DNA of 64,000 nt from Qingshengfaniella alkalisoli (lineage in GTDB: Bacteria > Pseudomonadota > Alphaproteobacteria > Rhodobacterales > Rhodobacteraceae). How positions within the stretch are numbered: position 1 is the first letter of the stretch; each line of letters begins with the position of its first letter. Below the pieces are notes generated by a model, which was not told where the DNA came from, did not search any database, and saw nothing but the letters and a program-made list of their open reading frames with translations. A program made the translations under genes and the position numbers. Shown in pieces: positions 1 to 9,503 of this stretch. Location: NCBI RefSeq assembly GCF_007855645.1, contig NZ_CP042261.1, forward strand, positions 662,501 through 726,500. The letters run 5' to 3'.

Positions 1-59
1 CAGGCGGCGAGGCCAAGTAGACCGGATGCCGCAAAAGCGGCTTTGACCAGATATGACAC
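1..59 (-). CDS. Partial probable lipoprotein, N-terminus only (cut by window edge)
   Basis: Reading leftwards, a GTG at 59-57 follows a purine-rich ribosome binding site (GGGAGAA, about 66-70). It opens a frame with the sequence MSYLVKAAFAASGLLGLAA, and the next codon begins TG at the window edge. A short basic start, a hydrophobic stretch and L-A-A followed by a possible Cys fit a lipoprotein signal peptide with a lipobox. Only 19 codons are visible, so no function can be given. Whether the next residue is Cys cannot be seen. Confidence 0.4.
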   Translation of the reverse strand, partial: MSYLVKAAFAASGLLGLAA

Positions 60-236
60 GGTGTTCTCCCTTTCCTTGTCTCGATGCGGGGCCAACGCGC
101 AGCGCGCCGCAAAGTTTCCACGAGCGTCGAGGTCGTGGCGGTTGTCGCGTGAAAGGCGCAAGTCGGGATTCCTTTGCTTGATCTTGGGTCCATCTATCCG
201 GACATTCATGCGAAAATCAGTGCGTGAGGCATAGAC

Positions 237-860
237 ATGGCAGATGCAGCCAGATTCTGGGATCGGTTCGCGGAACGTTACGCGCGTTCTCCCGTGTCGG
301 ATGAAGAGACCTATCAGGCAAAGCTGGCAAAGACGCAGGCGCTGATGCGGCCAGAGATGGAGGTTTTTGAGTTCGGCTGTGGCACCGGTTCCACCGCGTT
401 GAAGCATGCTTCGCACGTGGCCCACATCGTCTCAACCGATGTCTCGCCGAAGATGATAGAAATCGCCCGCCTCAAAGCCACCGAACAGGGGATTCAGAAC
501 GTCACCTTCAGGCGGCAGGATTTCGACGCCATGATCGTGGACGAGGGGTGCTTCGACATGGTGCTGGGCCTGAACATCCTGCACCTTCTGCCAGAATGGC
601 GCCAAGCAATCCGGACGAGCTTTCGCATGCTGCGACCGGGTGGCTACTTTGTGACCAGCACGGCATGTCTGCGCGATTCGATGGCATTCTTGCGCCCTGT
701 GGTTCCTCTTGGGCGTGCTGTCGGGCTGCTGCCATCCGTTGTTTTCTTCACGCAAGACGACTACGACAGGAGACTTTGGGAAGTAGGGTTCGAGATCACT
801 GAAAGCTGGCTGCCAGGGCCACGCAAGGCGTTGTTCACCATAGCGCGCAAGCCCGATTAG
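237..860 (+). CDS. Class I SAM-dependent methyltransferase
   Basis: This is a 207-residue protein with a Rossmann-type methyltransferase fold. Motif I (VFEFGCGTG, residues 43-51) binds S-adenosylmethionine. The acidic residue after strand 2 is in STDVS (66-70), and LRPGG (132-136) is the usual post-motif III element. It resembles the ubiquinone/menaquinone-type (UbiE-like, Methyltransf_11/25) group, but the substrate cannot be read from the sequence. The ATG at 237 is preceded by GAGG at a good distance. The gene stands alone, and its stop overlaps the stop of the convergent DUF1284 gene by four bases. Confidence 0.85.
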   Translation: MADAARFWDRFAERYARSPVSDEETYQAKLAKTQALMRPEMEVFEFGCGTGSTALKHASHVAHIVSTDVSPKMIEIARLKATEQGIQNVTFRRQDFDAMIVDEGCFDMVLGLNILHLLPEWRQAIRTSFRMLRPGGYFVTSTACLRDSMAFLRPVVPLGRAVGLLPSVVFFTQDDYDRRLWEVGFEITESWLPGPRKALFTIARKPD

Positions 861-1267
861 GGCGTGGCGTGCAGCTCTTCCAGCGCGGCCTCGCAAAGTC
901 CCAGTTTCAGCCATTCGCAACCGTTACATAGGCCCGACAGATCGCCCGGGAGCACGCGCTCGCGGATGCGTGATTTTGCCTGCGCCCAGGTAAGCCGGTC
1001 CCCGATCTTCAGGCCGAGCGCGTCAAGATGTGCCCTGTCCAAACCCTCGATCTTCGTTTGTTTTGTGCAAAGCATCCCGCGCCGCTTGGGGCAGGGACCG
1101 CAGATATCATCGGCGGCGGGCGCTACCTCAATCACGGTTTCGTCGCCGTCTGATTTCAGGCCATCGGTGACAATGGCAGTCATATTAGCGATGAAATCGT
1201 CGGAGTAGCCCTTTCCGACATAGCCCAGGGCGCAAAGAAAATGGTGAGGCCGGAACCGAACCGTCAC
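857..1267 (-). CDS. DUF1284 domain protein, cysteine-rich
   Basis: The protein has 136 residues if it starts at the GTG at 1267, which overlaps the purF stop codon (GTGA). A longer upstream frame exists but only shadows purF. It begins with MTVRFRPHHFLC, typical of DUF1284 proteins. Seven cysteines are spaced like metal ligands: C12, then C56-x2-C59 with C67, and C114-x2-C117 with C125. An iron-sulfur or zinc site is therefore likely, but this is inference. No function is known to me. The overlap suggests translational coupling to purF. Confidence 0.8.
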   Translation of the reverse strand: MTVRFRPHHFLCALGYVGKGYSDDFIANMTAIVTDGLKSDGDETVIEVAPAADDICGPCPKRRGMLCTKQTKIEGLDRAHLDALGLKIGDRLTWAQAKSRIRERVLPGDLSGLCNGCEWLKLGLCEAALEELHATP

Positions 1268-2775
1268 TCGGCTGCTTTCAACTCGAATCCGCGCGCCACC
1301 ATATCCGCCGGGCGCACCGGATAGTCTCCGGAGAAGCAGGCATCGCAGTATTGCGGGGTATTGGGGTCGCGACCCTTTGCTTCGCCCACCGCGCGGTAAA
1401 GACCATCCAGAGAGATAAACCGCAGGCTGTCCACGCCGAGATGCTCGCACATTTCGTCTTCGCTCATGGACGAAGCCAGCAGCTTGTCCCGCTCCGGCGT
1501 ATCCACGCCGTAAAAGCATGGCCATGACGTCGGCGGGCTGGCGATACGAAAATGCACCTCTGTCGCGCCCGCATCGAGAATCATTTCCTTGATCTTGCGG
1601 CTTGTCGTTCCACGCACAACGCTGTCATCGACCAGAACAACCCGTTTGCCTTTGATGAGGGCACGGTTGACGTTCAGCTTCAGCCGGACACCCATGTTGC
1701 GAATCTGTTCGGTCGGTTCGATGAAGGTACGCCCGACATATTGGTTGCGCACGATCCCAAGCGCGAAGGGGATGCCGCTTTCCGCCGAATACCCGATCGC
1801 TGCCGGCGTGCCACTGTCCGGCACCGGGCAGACGATGTCCGCGTCTACGGGGGTTTCGCGGGCCAGCTCCACACCGATCTGGCGACGGGTTTCGTAAACC
1901 GAGGTGCCGCCGAGGATCGAATCCGGGCGCGAGAAATAGACGTGCTCGAAGATGCAGAAGCGCGACTTGGCTTGCGCAAAGGGGCGATGGCTTTCGACCC
2001 CTTCGCGGGTGATAACGACCATTTCACCGGGTTCGATTTCGCGAACGAAATCAGCACCGATGATGTCGAGCGCACAGGTTTCCGACGCCAAGGCCCAGCC
2101 GTCACCGATCTTGCCCAGAACCAGCGGGCGCACGCCCAGGGGATCGCGCACGCCGATCAGCTTCGTGCGGGTCATGGCAACCACGGAAAACGCGCCTTCG
2201 ACACGCCGCAGCGCGTCTTTCATGCGTTCGGGGATGTTCTTTTGCAGTGACCGCGCCATCAGGTGGATGATGCATTCGCTGTCGGATGATGACTGGAAGA
2301 TCGATCCGCGCTCGATCAACTCGCGGCGCAGTTCGTCGGCATTGGTGATGTTGCCGTTATGAGCGATGGCGGCGCCGCCCATCGAGAATTCACCGAAAAA
2401 GGGTTGCACATCGCGGATCGCGGTCTGCCCCTTGTTGCCGGAAGTGGAGTAGCGCACATGCCCGATGGCCAGTTGGCCAGGCAGCGTCTCCATCACTTTC
2501 TGCGACGTGAAGTTATCGCGGACATAACCAAAGCGCCGGACCGAGTTGAATCCGCTATCCGGCGAATAGGCAACGATGCCACCCGCTTCCTGACCACGGT
2601 GCTGCAGCGCATGCAGCCCCAAGGCAGTAAAGTTGGCGGCTTCAGCAACACCGATGGTGCCGAAGATTCCGCATTCTTCTTTCAGCTTGTCGTCGTCAAA
2701 GGGGTGGCTTGGACAAGCACTGCCGTTGTCGTCCTGTCCGATGGCGGTCAGGGCGGGTTTTGGGTCGCGCGTCAC
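1264..2775 (-). CDS. purF: Amidophosphoribosyltransferase (first step of purine synthesis)
   Basis: PurF transfers ammonia from glutamine to PRPP, making 5-phosphoribosylamine. The N-terminal Ntn glutaminase begins at the Cys in KEECGIFG (C35 from the chosen start), which would be exposed by propeptide removal. The C-terminal phosphoribosyltransferase domain carries the PRPP loop VVLVDDSVVRGTTSRK. The GTG at 2775 is chosen because GGAG lies 8 bases upstream; an ATG at 2829 would add 18 residues but has no clear ribosome binding site. The gene follows cvpA, the classic purF neighbour, and its stop overlaps the DUF1284 start. The protein is about 503 residues, normal for the family. Confidence 0.96.
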   Translation of the reverse strand: MTRDPKPALTAIGQDDNGSACPSHPFDDDKLKEECGIFGTIGVAEAANFTALGLHALQHRGQEAGGIVAYSPDSGFNSVRRFGYVRDNFTSQKVMETLPGQLAIGHVRYSTSGNKGQTAIRDVQPFFGEFSMGGAAIAHNGNITNADELRRELIERGSIFQSSSDSECIIHLMARSLQKNIPERMKDALRRVEGAFSVVAMTRTKLIGVRDPLGVRPLVLGKIGDGWALASETCALDIIGADFVREIEPGEMVVITREGVESHRPFAQAKSRFCIFEHVYFSRPDSILGGTSVYETRRQIGVELARETPVDADIVCPVPDSGTPAAIGYSAESGIPFALGIVRNQYVGRTFIEPTEQIRNMGVRLKLNVNRALIKGKRVVLVDDSVVRGTTSRKIKEMILDAGATEVHFRIASPPTSWPCFYGVDTPERDKLLASSMSEDEMCEHLGVDSLRFISLDGLYRAVGEAKGRDPNTPQYCDACFSGDYPVRPADMVARGFELKAAE

Positions 2776-2867
2776 AGCGATGGCTCCGAATCCGGTAAGG
2801 CTACTACTACGACAGTCACATAGTCGCATTGCACCGGCATGTCACGAAACGATCACAAATTGTGAAG

Positions 2868-3470
2868 CTATTGCTCCGTTGTGGGTTCAACGGGGGCCGG
2901 TTCCGCCGATTCCACGGGCGCACCGCAGCTTCCAACCAGTTCCTCGTAGCGGCCCAGGACCCAGCCTGGCGCGTCTTCAGGGATCTTGTCGTCGAGATTT
3001 TCCTGAAAGCCCGCGAAGATCGCGGCCGTGCGGCTGTTTTCGACCATCGGCGAGGTTTGGGTGACGACGACGCGGTCATAGACGATCAGTGCAACGACAA
3101 CCAAAAGGATGCCGCGCAGCGCGCCGAACAGGAACCCCAACCCTTGATCAACGCCACCCAGTGCAGATCGTTGAACGACGGTCGAGAACAGCGGAGTGAA
3201 TACGGACACTACGATCAGTGCCAGCGCAAAAACTGCCGAAAACGCCGCGATGATTGAAAGTTCGCAGCTGTCTCGCAGGAAATCACCCACATAAGGGATT
3301 TCCTTGACCAACGGCTCCACATTCGGTGCGAAGAGGAAGGCGAGAATCGCGGCGGCAACCCAGCCCGCGATCGCCATCAGTTCGCGCACCAAGCCGCGCG
3401 AATAGGCCAGAAGCGCCGAGATCACGATGACCGCAGCCACCACCCCGTCAACAATCGTGAAACCTTCCAT
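2868..3470 (-). CDS. cvpA: CvpA family inner membrane protein
   Basis: This is a 200-residue protein with about four hydrophobic segments in the first 130 residues and a charged, proline- and glutamate-rich tail. It starts MEGFTIVDGVVAAVIVISAL, typical of the CvpA/colicin V production family. Family members sit in the inner membrane; in enterobacteria they affect colicin V export and envelope stress resistance, but the molecular activity is unknown. The position just upstream of purF is widely conserved. radA lies upstream on the same strand with an 18-base gap, so radA-cvpA-purF are probably cotranscribed. Confidence 0.9.
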   Translation of the reverse strand: MEGFTIVDGVVAAVIVISALLAYSRGLVRELMAIAGWVAAAILAFLFAPNVEPLVKEIPYVGDFLRDSCELSIIAAFSAVFALALIVVSVFTPLFSTVVQRSALGGVDQGLGFLFGALRGILLVVVALIVYDRVVVTQTSPMVENSRTAAIFAGFQENLDDKIPEDAPGWVLGRYEELVGSCGAPVESAEPAPVEPTTEQ

Positions 3471-3488
3471 GCCTGTTCCTTTTCGCCT

Positions 3489-4853
3489 TTATCCGGCGCC
3501 GAACACGTCGCCGACAAAGGCGGTGAGGTCGGCCAATTCTTTTACTGCCATGTCTGCGCTTACACCGGTTTTGCTGCCAGCGGGCAGGATCGCATTGGAA
3601 AAACCAAGTTTTCGCGCCTCTTTCAACCTGTTTTCGGTCTGAGCGACAGGACGTAGTGCAGAAGAGAGACTAATTTCACCAAAGACTACCGTATGTGGCG
3701 GTAGAGCGGTATCTTCTCGCGCCGACAGCAGGGCCGCAGCGACGGCCAGATCTGCTGCGGGTTCCGACACCCGCAGGCCGCCCGCGACGTTCAGATAGAC
3801 ATCGAGGCCGGTGAACGGGATGCCGCAGCGGGCCTCCAGCACCGCCAGGACCATGCCCAACCGTCCGCTGTCCCAGCCCACCACGGACCGCCTGGGTTGT
3901 CCTAATGGCGAGGGGGCGACCAAGGCCTGCATTTCGCACAGCACGGGTCGCGTGCCTTCAATCCCTGCAAAAACGGCGGCGCCGGGCACGGGTTCGCCCC
4001 GATCCGACAGGAACAGCGCTGATGGATTGCCGACTTGAGCAAGTCCCGCACCGGTCATCTCGAAAACGCCGATCTCGTCTGCGGGTCCGAACCGGTTTTT
4101 CACTGCCCGCAAGATGCGGAACTGGTGACCCCGTTCGCCTTCAAAGTAGAGGACGGTATCGACCATGTGTTCGACCACGCGGGGACCGGCTATCTGGCCT
4201 TCCTTGGTGACATGACCCACCAATACGACCGAGATGCCCTTGCGCTTGGCGAAGCTTACCAGCTCATGTGCGGCGGCGCGGACCTGCGCGACAGACCCCG
4301 GCGCGCTGTCCACGGTGTCGAGCCACATGGTCTGGATCGAATCGATGACGACGAGGGCGGGGTTCTCGGCCTCAACCGTCGTCAGGATATCGCGCAGGTT
4401 GGTATCGGACGCCAGTTTGACGTTCGCATCGGCCAGCCCCAGCCGCTGCGCGCGCATCCTGACCTGTGCCGTGGCTTCTTCACCCGAGATATAGATCACG
4501 TCGAGCCCCCGCCGGGCGAACGCCGCTGCTGCTTGCAGAAGCAGGGTGGACTTACCGATGCCCGGATCGCCGCCCACCAGCGTGGCCGAAGCAGGAACCA
4601 AGCCGCCGCCAAGGACGCGGTCCAGTTCGTCCACGCGGCTTCGGGTCCGTTCGGGCGGGTCTTCTGGTGTGGCCAGATCCATCAACGGCACCTTCGCACC
4701 GCGCTTCATCCCCAGCGATCTGCCGGAGGAAGGCGCTGCCAACGGTTTTTCTTCAGCGATGGTGTTCCAAGCGCCGCAGGCGTCGCAGCGGCCCGACCAT
4801 TTGCCGTAACCCGCGCCGCAAGATGTGCATGTGAAAGAAAGGGTTTTTGCCAT
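3489..4853 (-). CDS. radA: DNA repair ATPase RadA (Sms)
   Basis: RadA is a RecA-like ATPase that helps branch migration of recombination intermediates. The 454-residue protein has an N-terminal C4 zinc finger (C9, C12, C23, C26), a Walker A motif (GGDPGIGKS, 94-102), the RadA-specific KNRFG motif in the middle and a C-terminal Lon-protease-like domain. The start at MAKTLSFTC (4853) is chosen over an upstream extension of 38 residues because family members begin just before the zinc finger. It is followed by cvpA and preceded by the PqiA-like gene. Confidence 0.95.
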   Translation of the reverse strand: MAKTLSFTCTSCGAGYGKWSGRCDACGAWNTIAEEKPLAAPSSGRSLGMKRGAKVPLMDLATPEDPPERTRSRVDELDRVLGGGLVPASATLVGGDPGIGKSTLLLQAAAAFARRGLDVIYISGEEATAQVRMRAQRLGLADANVKLASDTNLRDILTTVEAENPALVVIDSIQTMWLDTVDSAPGSVAQVRAAAHELVSFAKRKGISVVLVGHVTKEGQIAGPRVVEHMVDTVLYFEGERGHQFRILRAVKNRFGPADEIGVFEMTGAGLAQVGNPSALFLSDRGEPVPGAAVFAGIEGTRPVLCEMQALVAPSPLGQPRRSVVGWDSGRLGMVLAVLEARCGIPFTGLDVYLNVAGGLRVSEPAADLAVAAALLSAREDTALPPHTVVFGEISLSSALRPVAQTENRLKEARKLGFSNAILPAGSKTGVSADMAVKELADLTAFVGDVFGAG

Positions 4854-4891
4854 GCCTGTGCGTAGCCTCAGCCTGCGGTGATCGACAAGGG

Positions 4892-5329
4892 CTATCGTGC
4901 CTTGGGGCTGAGATAGCTCAACATGAGCGAGGCGATGACGCAGCCGGTAAACAGCCAAAGCCCCCATGCGGGCTCTACGCGACCGACGCCCACGCCTTTA
5001 GCGATGACCACGTAAAGCGCGATCAGGAAGATGTCCGCGAAGGCCAGACGTCCGAGAAACCTGATGACAGGCCGGAAGCGGTCCGTGAGATAGCCGAACT
5101 GTATCCCCGCCAGCCCGAGCGTCTTGAGGTAGGGCGCGACAATGGCCAGCAGGATGACGAGCGAGGCGAGCCACGGATCGCTTTCCCACAGCACACCGAT
5201 CCCGGAAAGGACCGAAATCTCCGACATACCGAAGAAGGGCAACAAACCCGCCCGCATCAACGGCGCGCCCCATGCCACCGGAAATGCGACGAGCAGCAAC
5301 AGGTTCGCGATGCGGGTGAGGTGTTTCAC
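4892..5329 (-). CDS. Paraquat-inducible protein A (PqiA) family membrane protein
   Basis: The 145-residue protein has about four transmembrane segments and no large soluble domain. It matches a single PqiA domain, whereas E. coli PqiA carries two. PqiA proteins belong to MCE-linked lipid transport systems of the envelope. Its ATG overlaps the stop of the ABC ATPase gene (ATGA), so it is translationally coupled to the Mla-type transporter pair upstream. That context supports a role in lipid or membrane homeostasis. No MCE-domain (MlaD/PqiB) substrate-binding partner is encoded next to it. Confidence 0.78.
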   Translation of the reverse strand: MKHLTRIANLLLLVAFPVAWGAPLMRAGLLPFFGMSEISVLSGIGVLWESDPWLASLVILLAIVAPYLKTLGLAGIQFGYLTDRFRPVIRFLGRLAFADIFLIALYVVIAKGVGVGRVEPAWGLWLFTGCVIASLMLSYLSPKAR

Positions 5330-6072
5330 CGGACCGCTTCGATGGGGCCTTCGGCACTGCCCGAGATGAACTGCGTCAGATAGGGATCGCCCGAATCGTC
5401 CATCTGCGCGACGGGACCGGTCCAGCGGATCTTGCCCGCATGTAGCATCGCGACCTTGTCCGCAATCGCGCGCACAGATGTCATGTCATGGGTGATCGTC
5501 ATTGCCGTTGCGCCCATTTCCACCACGATTTCCCGGATCAGATCGTTGATGACGCCGGACATGATCGGATCAAGCCCGGTCGTTGGTTCATCGAAGAAGA
5601 TGATCTCCGGTTCCGCCGCAATCGCGCGGGCCAGACCGACGCGCTTTTGCATGCCGCCGGACAATTCCGCCGGGAACTGGTCAGCGACGGATGCTTTCAG
5701 CCCCACGCGGCGCAGTTTTTCGATAGCGATGTCGCGTGCTTCATCCTTGGGGCGTTTCAAAGTCCCGTGGCGTAGCCGGAAGGCGACGTTTTCCCAGACC
5801 TTCAGACTGTCAAACAACGCGCCGCCCTGAAACAGCATGCCGAACCGCGCCAGAAACGCATCGCGTTCAGCCTTTTCCACATCCACCCCGTCGACCTTGA
5901 TCATGCCGTTATCTGGTTTGATAAGGCCGAGGATACATTTCAGCAGCACCGACTTTCCTGTGCCGGAACCACCAATGATCACCATGCTTTCGCCCCGCGC
6001 AATATCTAGGTCGATGCCACGCAGAACTTCGTTGGACCCGAAGGCCTTCTGGACGCTGGATAGGTTGATCAT
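5326..6072 (-). CDS. ABC transporter ATP-binding protein, MlaF type
   Basis: This 248-residue ABC ATPase has Walker A GGSGTGKS (34-41), signature LSGGMQKRVGLARA and Walker B IIFFDEPTTGLDP. The sequence is closest to MlaF/Ttg2A, the ATPase of phospholipid-transport systems that move lipids between outer and inner membrane. It overlaps the permease gene upstream by four bases and the PqiA-like gene downstream by four bases, so the three are one translationally coupled unit. Confidence 0.88.
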   Translation of the reverse strand: MINLSSVQKAFGSNEVLRGIDLDIARGESMVIIGGSGTGKSVLLKCILGLIKPDNGMIKVDGVDVEKAERDAFLARFGMLFQGGALFDSLKVWENVAFRLRHGTLKRPKDEARDIAIEKLRRVGLKASVADQFPAELSGGMQKRVGLARAIAAEPEIIFFDEPTTGLDPIMSGVINDLIREIVVEMGATAMTITHDMTSVRAIADKVAMLHAGKIRWTGPVAQMDDSGDPYLTQFISGSAEGPIEAVR

Positions 6073-6854
6073 GACGAGAAAAATGCCTCGGTGAGCAGGT
6101 AGTTGGTGGCAAGGATCAGGACCGACGCCGCGACGACAGCGGCTTTCGTTGCCGCACCCACACCTTGTGCACCGCGGCCCGAATTCATGCCGAAGTAGCA
6201 GCCCATAAGCGCCACGACGAAGCCGAAGACCGCGCCTTTCACAAGGCCTGACGCGACGTCCCAGAACTCAAGATAATTCCATGTGTTGGTCAGGTAGGCG
6301 GCCTCGTTGAAGCCCAGCCTGTTGATGCCGACCAGGTAGCCGCCCATGATCCCGATCACATCGCCCACACCCACCAGCACGGGCACGGCGAGCGTGGCGG
6401 CAACGACGCGTGGTACCGTCAGGTATTTCATCGGGTTCGTCGACAGGGTGGTCAGGGCATCAATTTGTTCAGTCACCTTCATGGTGCCGAGTTCTGCTGC
6501 GATGGACGATGCGACTCGCGCGGCGACCATCAGGCCGCCCAGAACAGGACCCAGCTCCCGCGTCATGCCGATGGCGACGATGGACGGAACAAAAGTTTCC
6601 GCGCTGAAGCGAGAGCCGCCTGCGTAGATCTGCAAGGCCAGCGCGCCGCCGGTGAACAGCGCGGTCATACCGACGACGGGAAGGCTCAACCATCCGATGG
6701 TGACGAGCGCCTGAAGGAACTCGCGCCAGTAAAATGGTGGGGTCAAAGCATGCCGGATCGTGCTGCCGGCGAAGAAGGACACGCGCCCGATGGCGGCCAA
6801 CGCCTCCAGCGTGCCACGTCCGACCCAGGCGATAGGGGCAAGGGCTGCGCTCAT
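6069..6854 (-). CDS. ABC transporter permease, MlaE type
   Basis: The 261-residue integral membrane protein matches the MlaE/permease family. It has five or six hydrophobic segments, a conserved central region around [16 protein letters not shown], and [12 protein letters not shown]. It would pair with the MlaF-type ATPase encoded immediately downstream (ATGA overlap). Its own start overlaps the stop of alr by four bases. The coupling of a lipid-transport permease to alanine racemase links two envelope functions in one mRNA. The mlaD, mlaC and mlaB genes of the complete system are not in this window. Confidence 0.88.
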   Translation of the reverse strand: MSAALAPIAWVGRGTLEALAAIGRVSFFAGSTIRHALTPPFYWREFLQALVTIGWLSLPVVGMTALFTGGALALQIYAGGSRFSAETFVPSIVAIGMTRELGPVLGGLMVAARVASSIAAELGTMKVTEQIDALTTLSTNPMKYLTVPRVVAATLAVPVLVGVGDVIGIMGGYLVGINRLGFNEAAYLTNTWNYLEFWDVASGLVKGAVFGFVVALMGCYFGMNSGRGAQGVGAATKAAVVAASVLILATNYLLTEAFFSS

Positions 6855-7897
6855 GCGTATTCTCCGGTGTAGACCCTCTCGTAGCGGCTGCGCAGAGAGG
6901 TCAGGATTTCATATCCGATGGTTCCAGCGGCGTCGGCCACATCGTCAACGGTCTGGTTGTGCCCCAAAAGTTCGAACCATGTTGGGTCATTATCCAGATG
7001 GGTGATGTCGACGGTCAGCAGGTCCATCGACACGCGGCCAGCCAGCGGGCAGGCGACATCATCGGCAAACAGGCGGGCGCGGTTCGACATGGCGCGGATC
7101 AGCCCGTCAGCATATCCGGCTGCCACCGTTGCGATACGGGCAGGCTTATCAGTGTGCCAGGTCACCCCGTAGCCCACTGCTTCGCCCGCTTCCAGATCAC
7201 GGCATTGGATCACGGGCAGCTTCAGATGCGCGACTGGCTTGGCATCCATGAAGGGCGCGCCACCGTAGAGCCCGACCCCCGGTCGGGTTAGCTCGAAACG
7301 ATAGTCCGGTCCCAGCAGGATGCCCCCCGTCGCCGACAGGGATCGCGGCACACCGGCGTCATCCGTCATGTCCCGAAAAGCGCGAAGCTGCTTTGCGTTC
7401 ATCTCGTGGTCCGGCTCATCCGCGCAGGCAAGGTGCGACATGATCAGGTCGGGGTCGCGGGCCAGAACGTCGCCGCGAACAGCGGCCCAGTCAGCGGCTT
7501 CCATACCCAAACGGTTCATGCCGCTATCAAGCTGTATGCCGAACGGCGCAGCGGGCAAGGCATCGAACTGGCGTTTGACCTGTTCGGGTGAATTCAGCAT
7601 GGGCGTCAGTTCGAAGTCGCGCAGAAGCGCAGCGTCGCCGGCCATGTGGCCCGAAAAGACCGAAACGGGGATGCCTTCGCCAATCGCCTGCCGGACCCGC
7701 GCTCCTTCTTCCGCCAGAGCTACGAAGAAATGCCGTGCTCCGGCCTGGGCCAATGCAACGGCAACGCGCCCGGAATCCAGCCCGTATCCATCGGCTTTCA
7801 CGACGGCACCCGCCATCGCATTGCCTGAATGCCTGTCGAGCGCTCGCCAGTTGTCGCAAAGCGCATCAAGGTCGATTGTTAGTTTCGCTCGTGCCAT
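6851..7897 (-). CDS. alr: Alanine racemase
   Basis: Alr interconverts L- and D-alanine with pyridoxal phosphate and supplies D-Ala for peptidoglycan. The PLP lysine is K34 in AVVKADGYG, and the C-terminal beta domain contains the catalytic-Tyr region [10 protein letters not shown]. The start is set at [10 protein letters not shown] (7897), preceded by AAGG; upstream in-frame ATG and TTG codons would add 5-12 residues outside the family consensus. The protein has 348 residues. The gene is divergent from cysS, and the 217 bases between them must hold both promoters. Confidence 0.95.
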   Translation of the reverse strand: MARAKLTIDLDALCDNWRALDRHSGNAMAGAVVKADGYGLDSGRVAVALAQAGARHFFVALAEEGARVRQAIGEGIPVSVFSGHMAGDAALLRDFELTPMLNSPEQVKRQFDALPAAPFGIQLDSGMNRLGMEAADWAAVRGDVLARDPDLIMSHLACADEPDHEMNAKQLRAFRDMTDDAGVPRSLSATGGILLGPDYRFELTRPGVGLYGGAPFMDAKPVAHLKLPVIQCRDLEAGEAVGYGVTWHTDKPARIATVAAGYADGLIRAMSNRARLFADDVACPLAGRVSMDLLTVDITHLDNDPTWFELLGHNQTVDDVADAAGTIGYEILTSLRSRYERVYTGEYA

Positions 7898-8114
7898 GAA
7901 AAAGCCTTGTGACAGCATCGCCGGAAAGGTCAAGAGAGCCGGTTGTCACGCTTTCGCTGGACAGACGGGGCAAGGACGGTGTATCGGGTCCACATGGGTA
8001 TGAACGCATTCATAGACATTTGCATTACTCGCTGACATCGTCAGGCGGGCAGCCCCTTCTTTTCAAACCCACCCCAGTCGGATAAGCCCGCCGCGACGCG
8101 CGACGGAGAAGAAC

Positions 8115-9503
8115 ATGGCCGACATCCAGCTATACAACAGCAAGACACGGACAACCGAACGGTTCGACCCGATCGACCGGAACAATGTCCGCATGTATGT
8201 CTGTGGCCCGACCGTCTATGATCGCGCGCATCTGGGCAATGCCCGGCCGGTCGTCGTGTTCGATGTGCTTTTCCGGTTGTTGCGACATGTCTACGGCGAA
8301 GACCATGTGACCTATGTGCGCAACTTCACCGACGTCGATGACAAGATCAACGCGCGGGCTAGGGAAAGCGGGCGCGACATCAGCGAGATCACGAGCGAAA
8401 CGACGCAGTGGTTCCTCGATGACATGCGCGCGCTCGGTGCGCTCGATCCGACCCAGATGCCACGTGCCACGGGCTTCATCCCGCAGATGATCGAGATGAT
8501 CGAACGCTTGATTGCGAAGGGCCACGCCTATGAAGCCGAAGGTCATGTGCTGTTCGATGTAAAAAGCTACACCGATTACGGCAAGCTGTCGGGGCGTTCG
8601 CTTGACGACATGATTGCAGGTGCGCGGGTCGAGGTCGCGCCATACAAGCGTGACCCGATGGATTTCGTGCTGTGGAAGCCCTCGACCGACGACCTGCCGG
8701 GCTGGGACAGCCCATGGGGGCGGGGGCGTCCGGGCTGGCATATCGAATGCTCTGCCATGTCCTATGACCTGCTGGGCGACAGCTTCGACATTCATGGTGG
8801 CGGCAACGACCTGACCTTTCCGCACCACGAGAACGAGATCGCCCAAAGCTGCTGCGCCCATCCCGAAGGCCAGTTCGCGCGGTTCTGGATGCATAACGAG
8901 ATGCTTCAGGTCGAAGGCAAGAAGATGTCGAAATCGCTCGGCAATTTCTTCACCGTCCGCGACTTGCTGGACCAGGGTATTCCGGGCGAGGTGATCCGGT
9001 TTATCTTCCTGTCGACCCATTACCGCAAGCCGATGGACTGGACGGAGAAGAAGGCGGAAGAGGCACGGGATACGCTTTGGAAATGGCGAAAGGCAACTGA
9101 GGGTGCTGTGACCGCTTTTCGTCCGGACCGGGAAGTTGTAGAGGCGCTGGCACGCGACCTGAACACGCCGCTGGCGCTGTCGATCCTGCATCAGCGCTTC
9201 AAGGAGGCCAAATCTGGCGAAGACATAAATCGCTTCCGCTCGACACTGGATTTCCTCGGATTCGGTAAGGAATGGCCAAGCGGCGTTACGGTTGCCGTAG
9301 AAAAGGCATATGGCCATGCGGCAAAGATGCAAGAGATCGCAGATCAGATTGAAGCCGCGCGTTCTGCGAAGGATTTTGCTACGTCGGATCGACTTCGCGA
9401 CGCTCTGATTGCTGCTGGGGTCGAGGTGAAGATCACCAAGGAAGGCGTTATAGCGGAGGCGGGCCCGGCATTCGACCCTGCCAAGCTGGAGGCACTGAAA
9501 TGA
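8115..9503 (+). CDS. cysS: Cysteinyl-tRNA synthetase
   Basis: This class I aminoacyl-tRNA synthetase has 462 residues, the usual length. The N-terminal catalytic part shows [16 protein letters not shown], which holds a zinc-ligand Cys and the HLGN form of the HIGH motif. [10 protein letters not shown] and [14 protein letters not shown] follow, then KKMSKSLGN (the KMSKS loop). A C-terminal helical DALR-like domain completes it. The ribosome binding site GGAGAAG lies just upstream. The stop overlaps the cimA start (ATGA), so the two are coupled. Confidence 0.97.
   Translation: MADIQLYNSKTRTTERFDPIDRNNVRMYVCGPTVYDRAHLGNARPVVVFDVLFRLLRHVYGEDHVTYVRNFTDVDDKINARARESGRDISEITSETTQWFLDDMRALGALDPTQMPRATGFIPQMIEMIERLIAKGHAYEAEGHVLFDVKSYTDYGKLSGRSLDDMIAGARVEVAPYKRDPMDFVLWKPSTDDLPGWDSPWGRGRPGWHIECSAMSYDLLGDSFDIHGGGNDLTFPHHENEIAQSCCAHPEGQFARFWMHNEMLQVEGKKMSKSLGNFFTVRDLLDQGIPGEVIRFIFLSTHYRKPMDWTEKKAEEARDTLWKWRKATEGAVTAFRPDREVVEALARDLNTPLALSILHQRFKEAKSGEDINRFRSTLDFLGFGKEWPSGVTVAVEKAYGHAAKMQEIADQIEAARSAKDFATSDRLRDALIAAGVEVKITKEGVIAEAGPAFDPAKLEALK

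Noticed and set aside
43-234. 63-codon plus-strand frame at the window start
   Set aside because: No ribosome binding site, a composition unlike a protein, and it overlaps a better lipoprotein start on the minus strand.
1552-2250. 232-codon open frame on the plus strand
   Set aside because: It lies wholly within purF on the opposite strand and has no recognisable sequence.
8130-9332. 400-codon open frame on the minus strand
   Set aside because: It is entirely antisense to cysS, which has all family motifs; the frame is a product of high GC codon usage.
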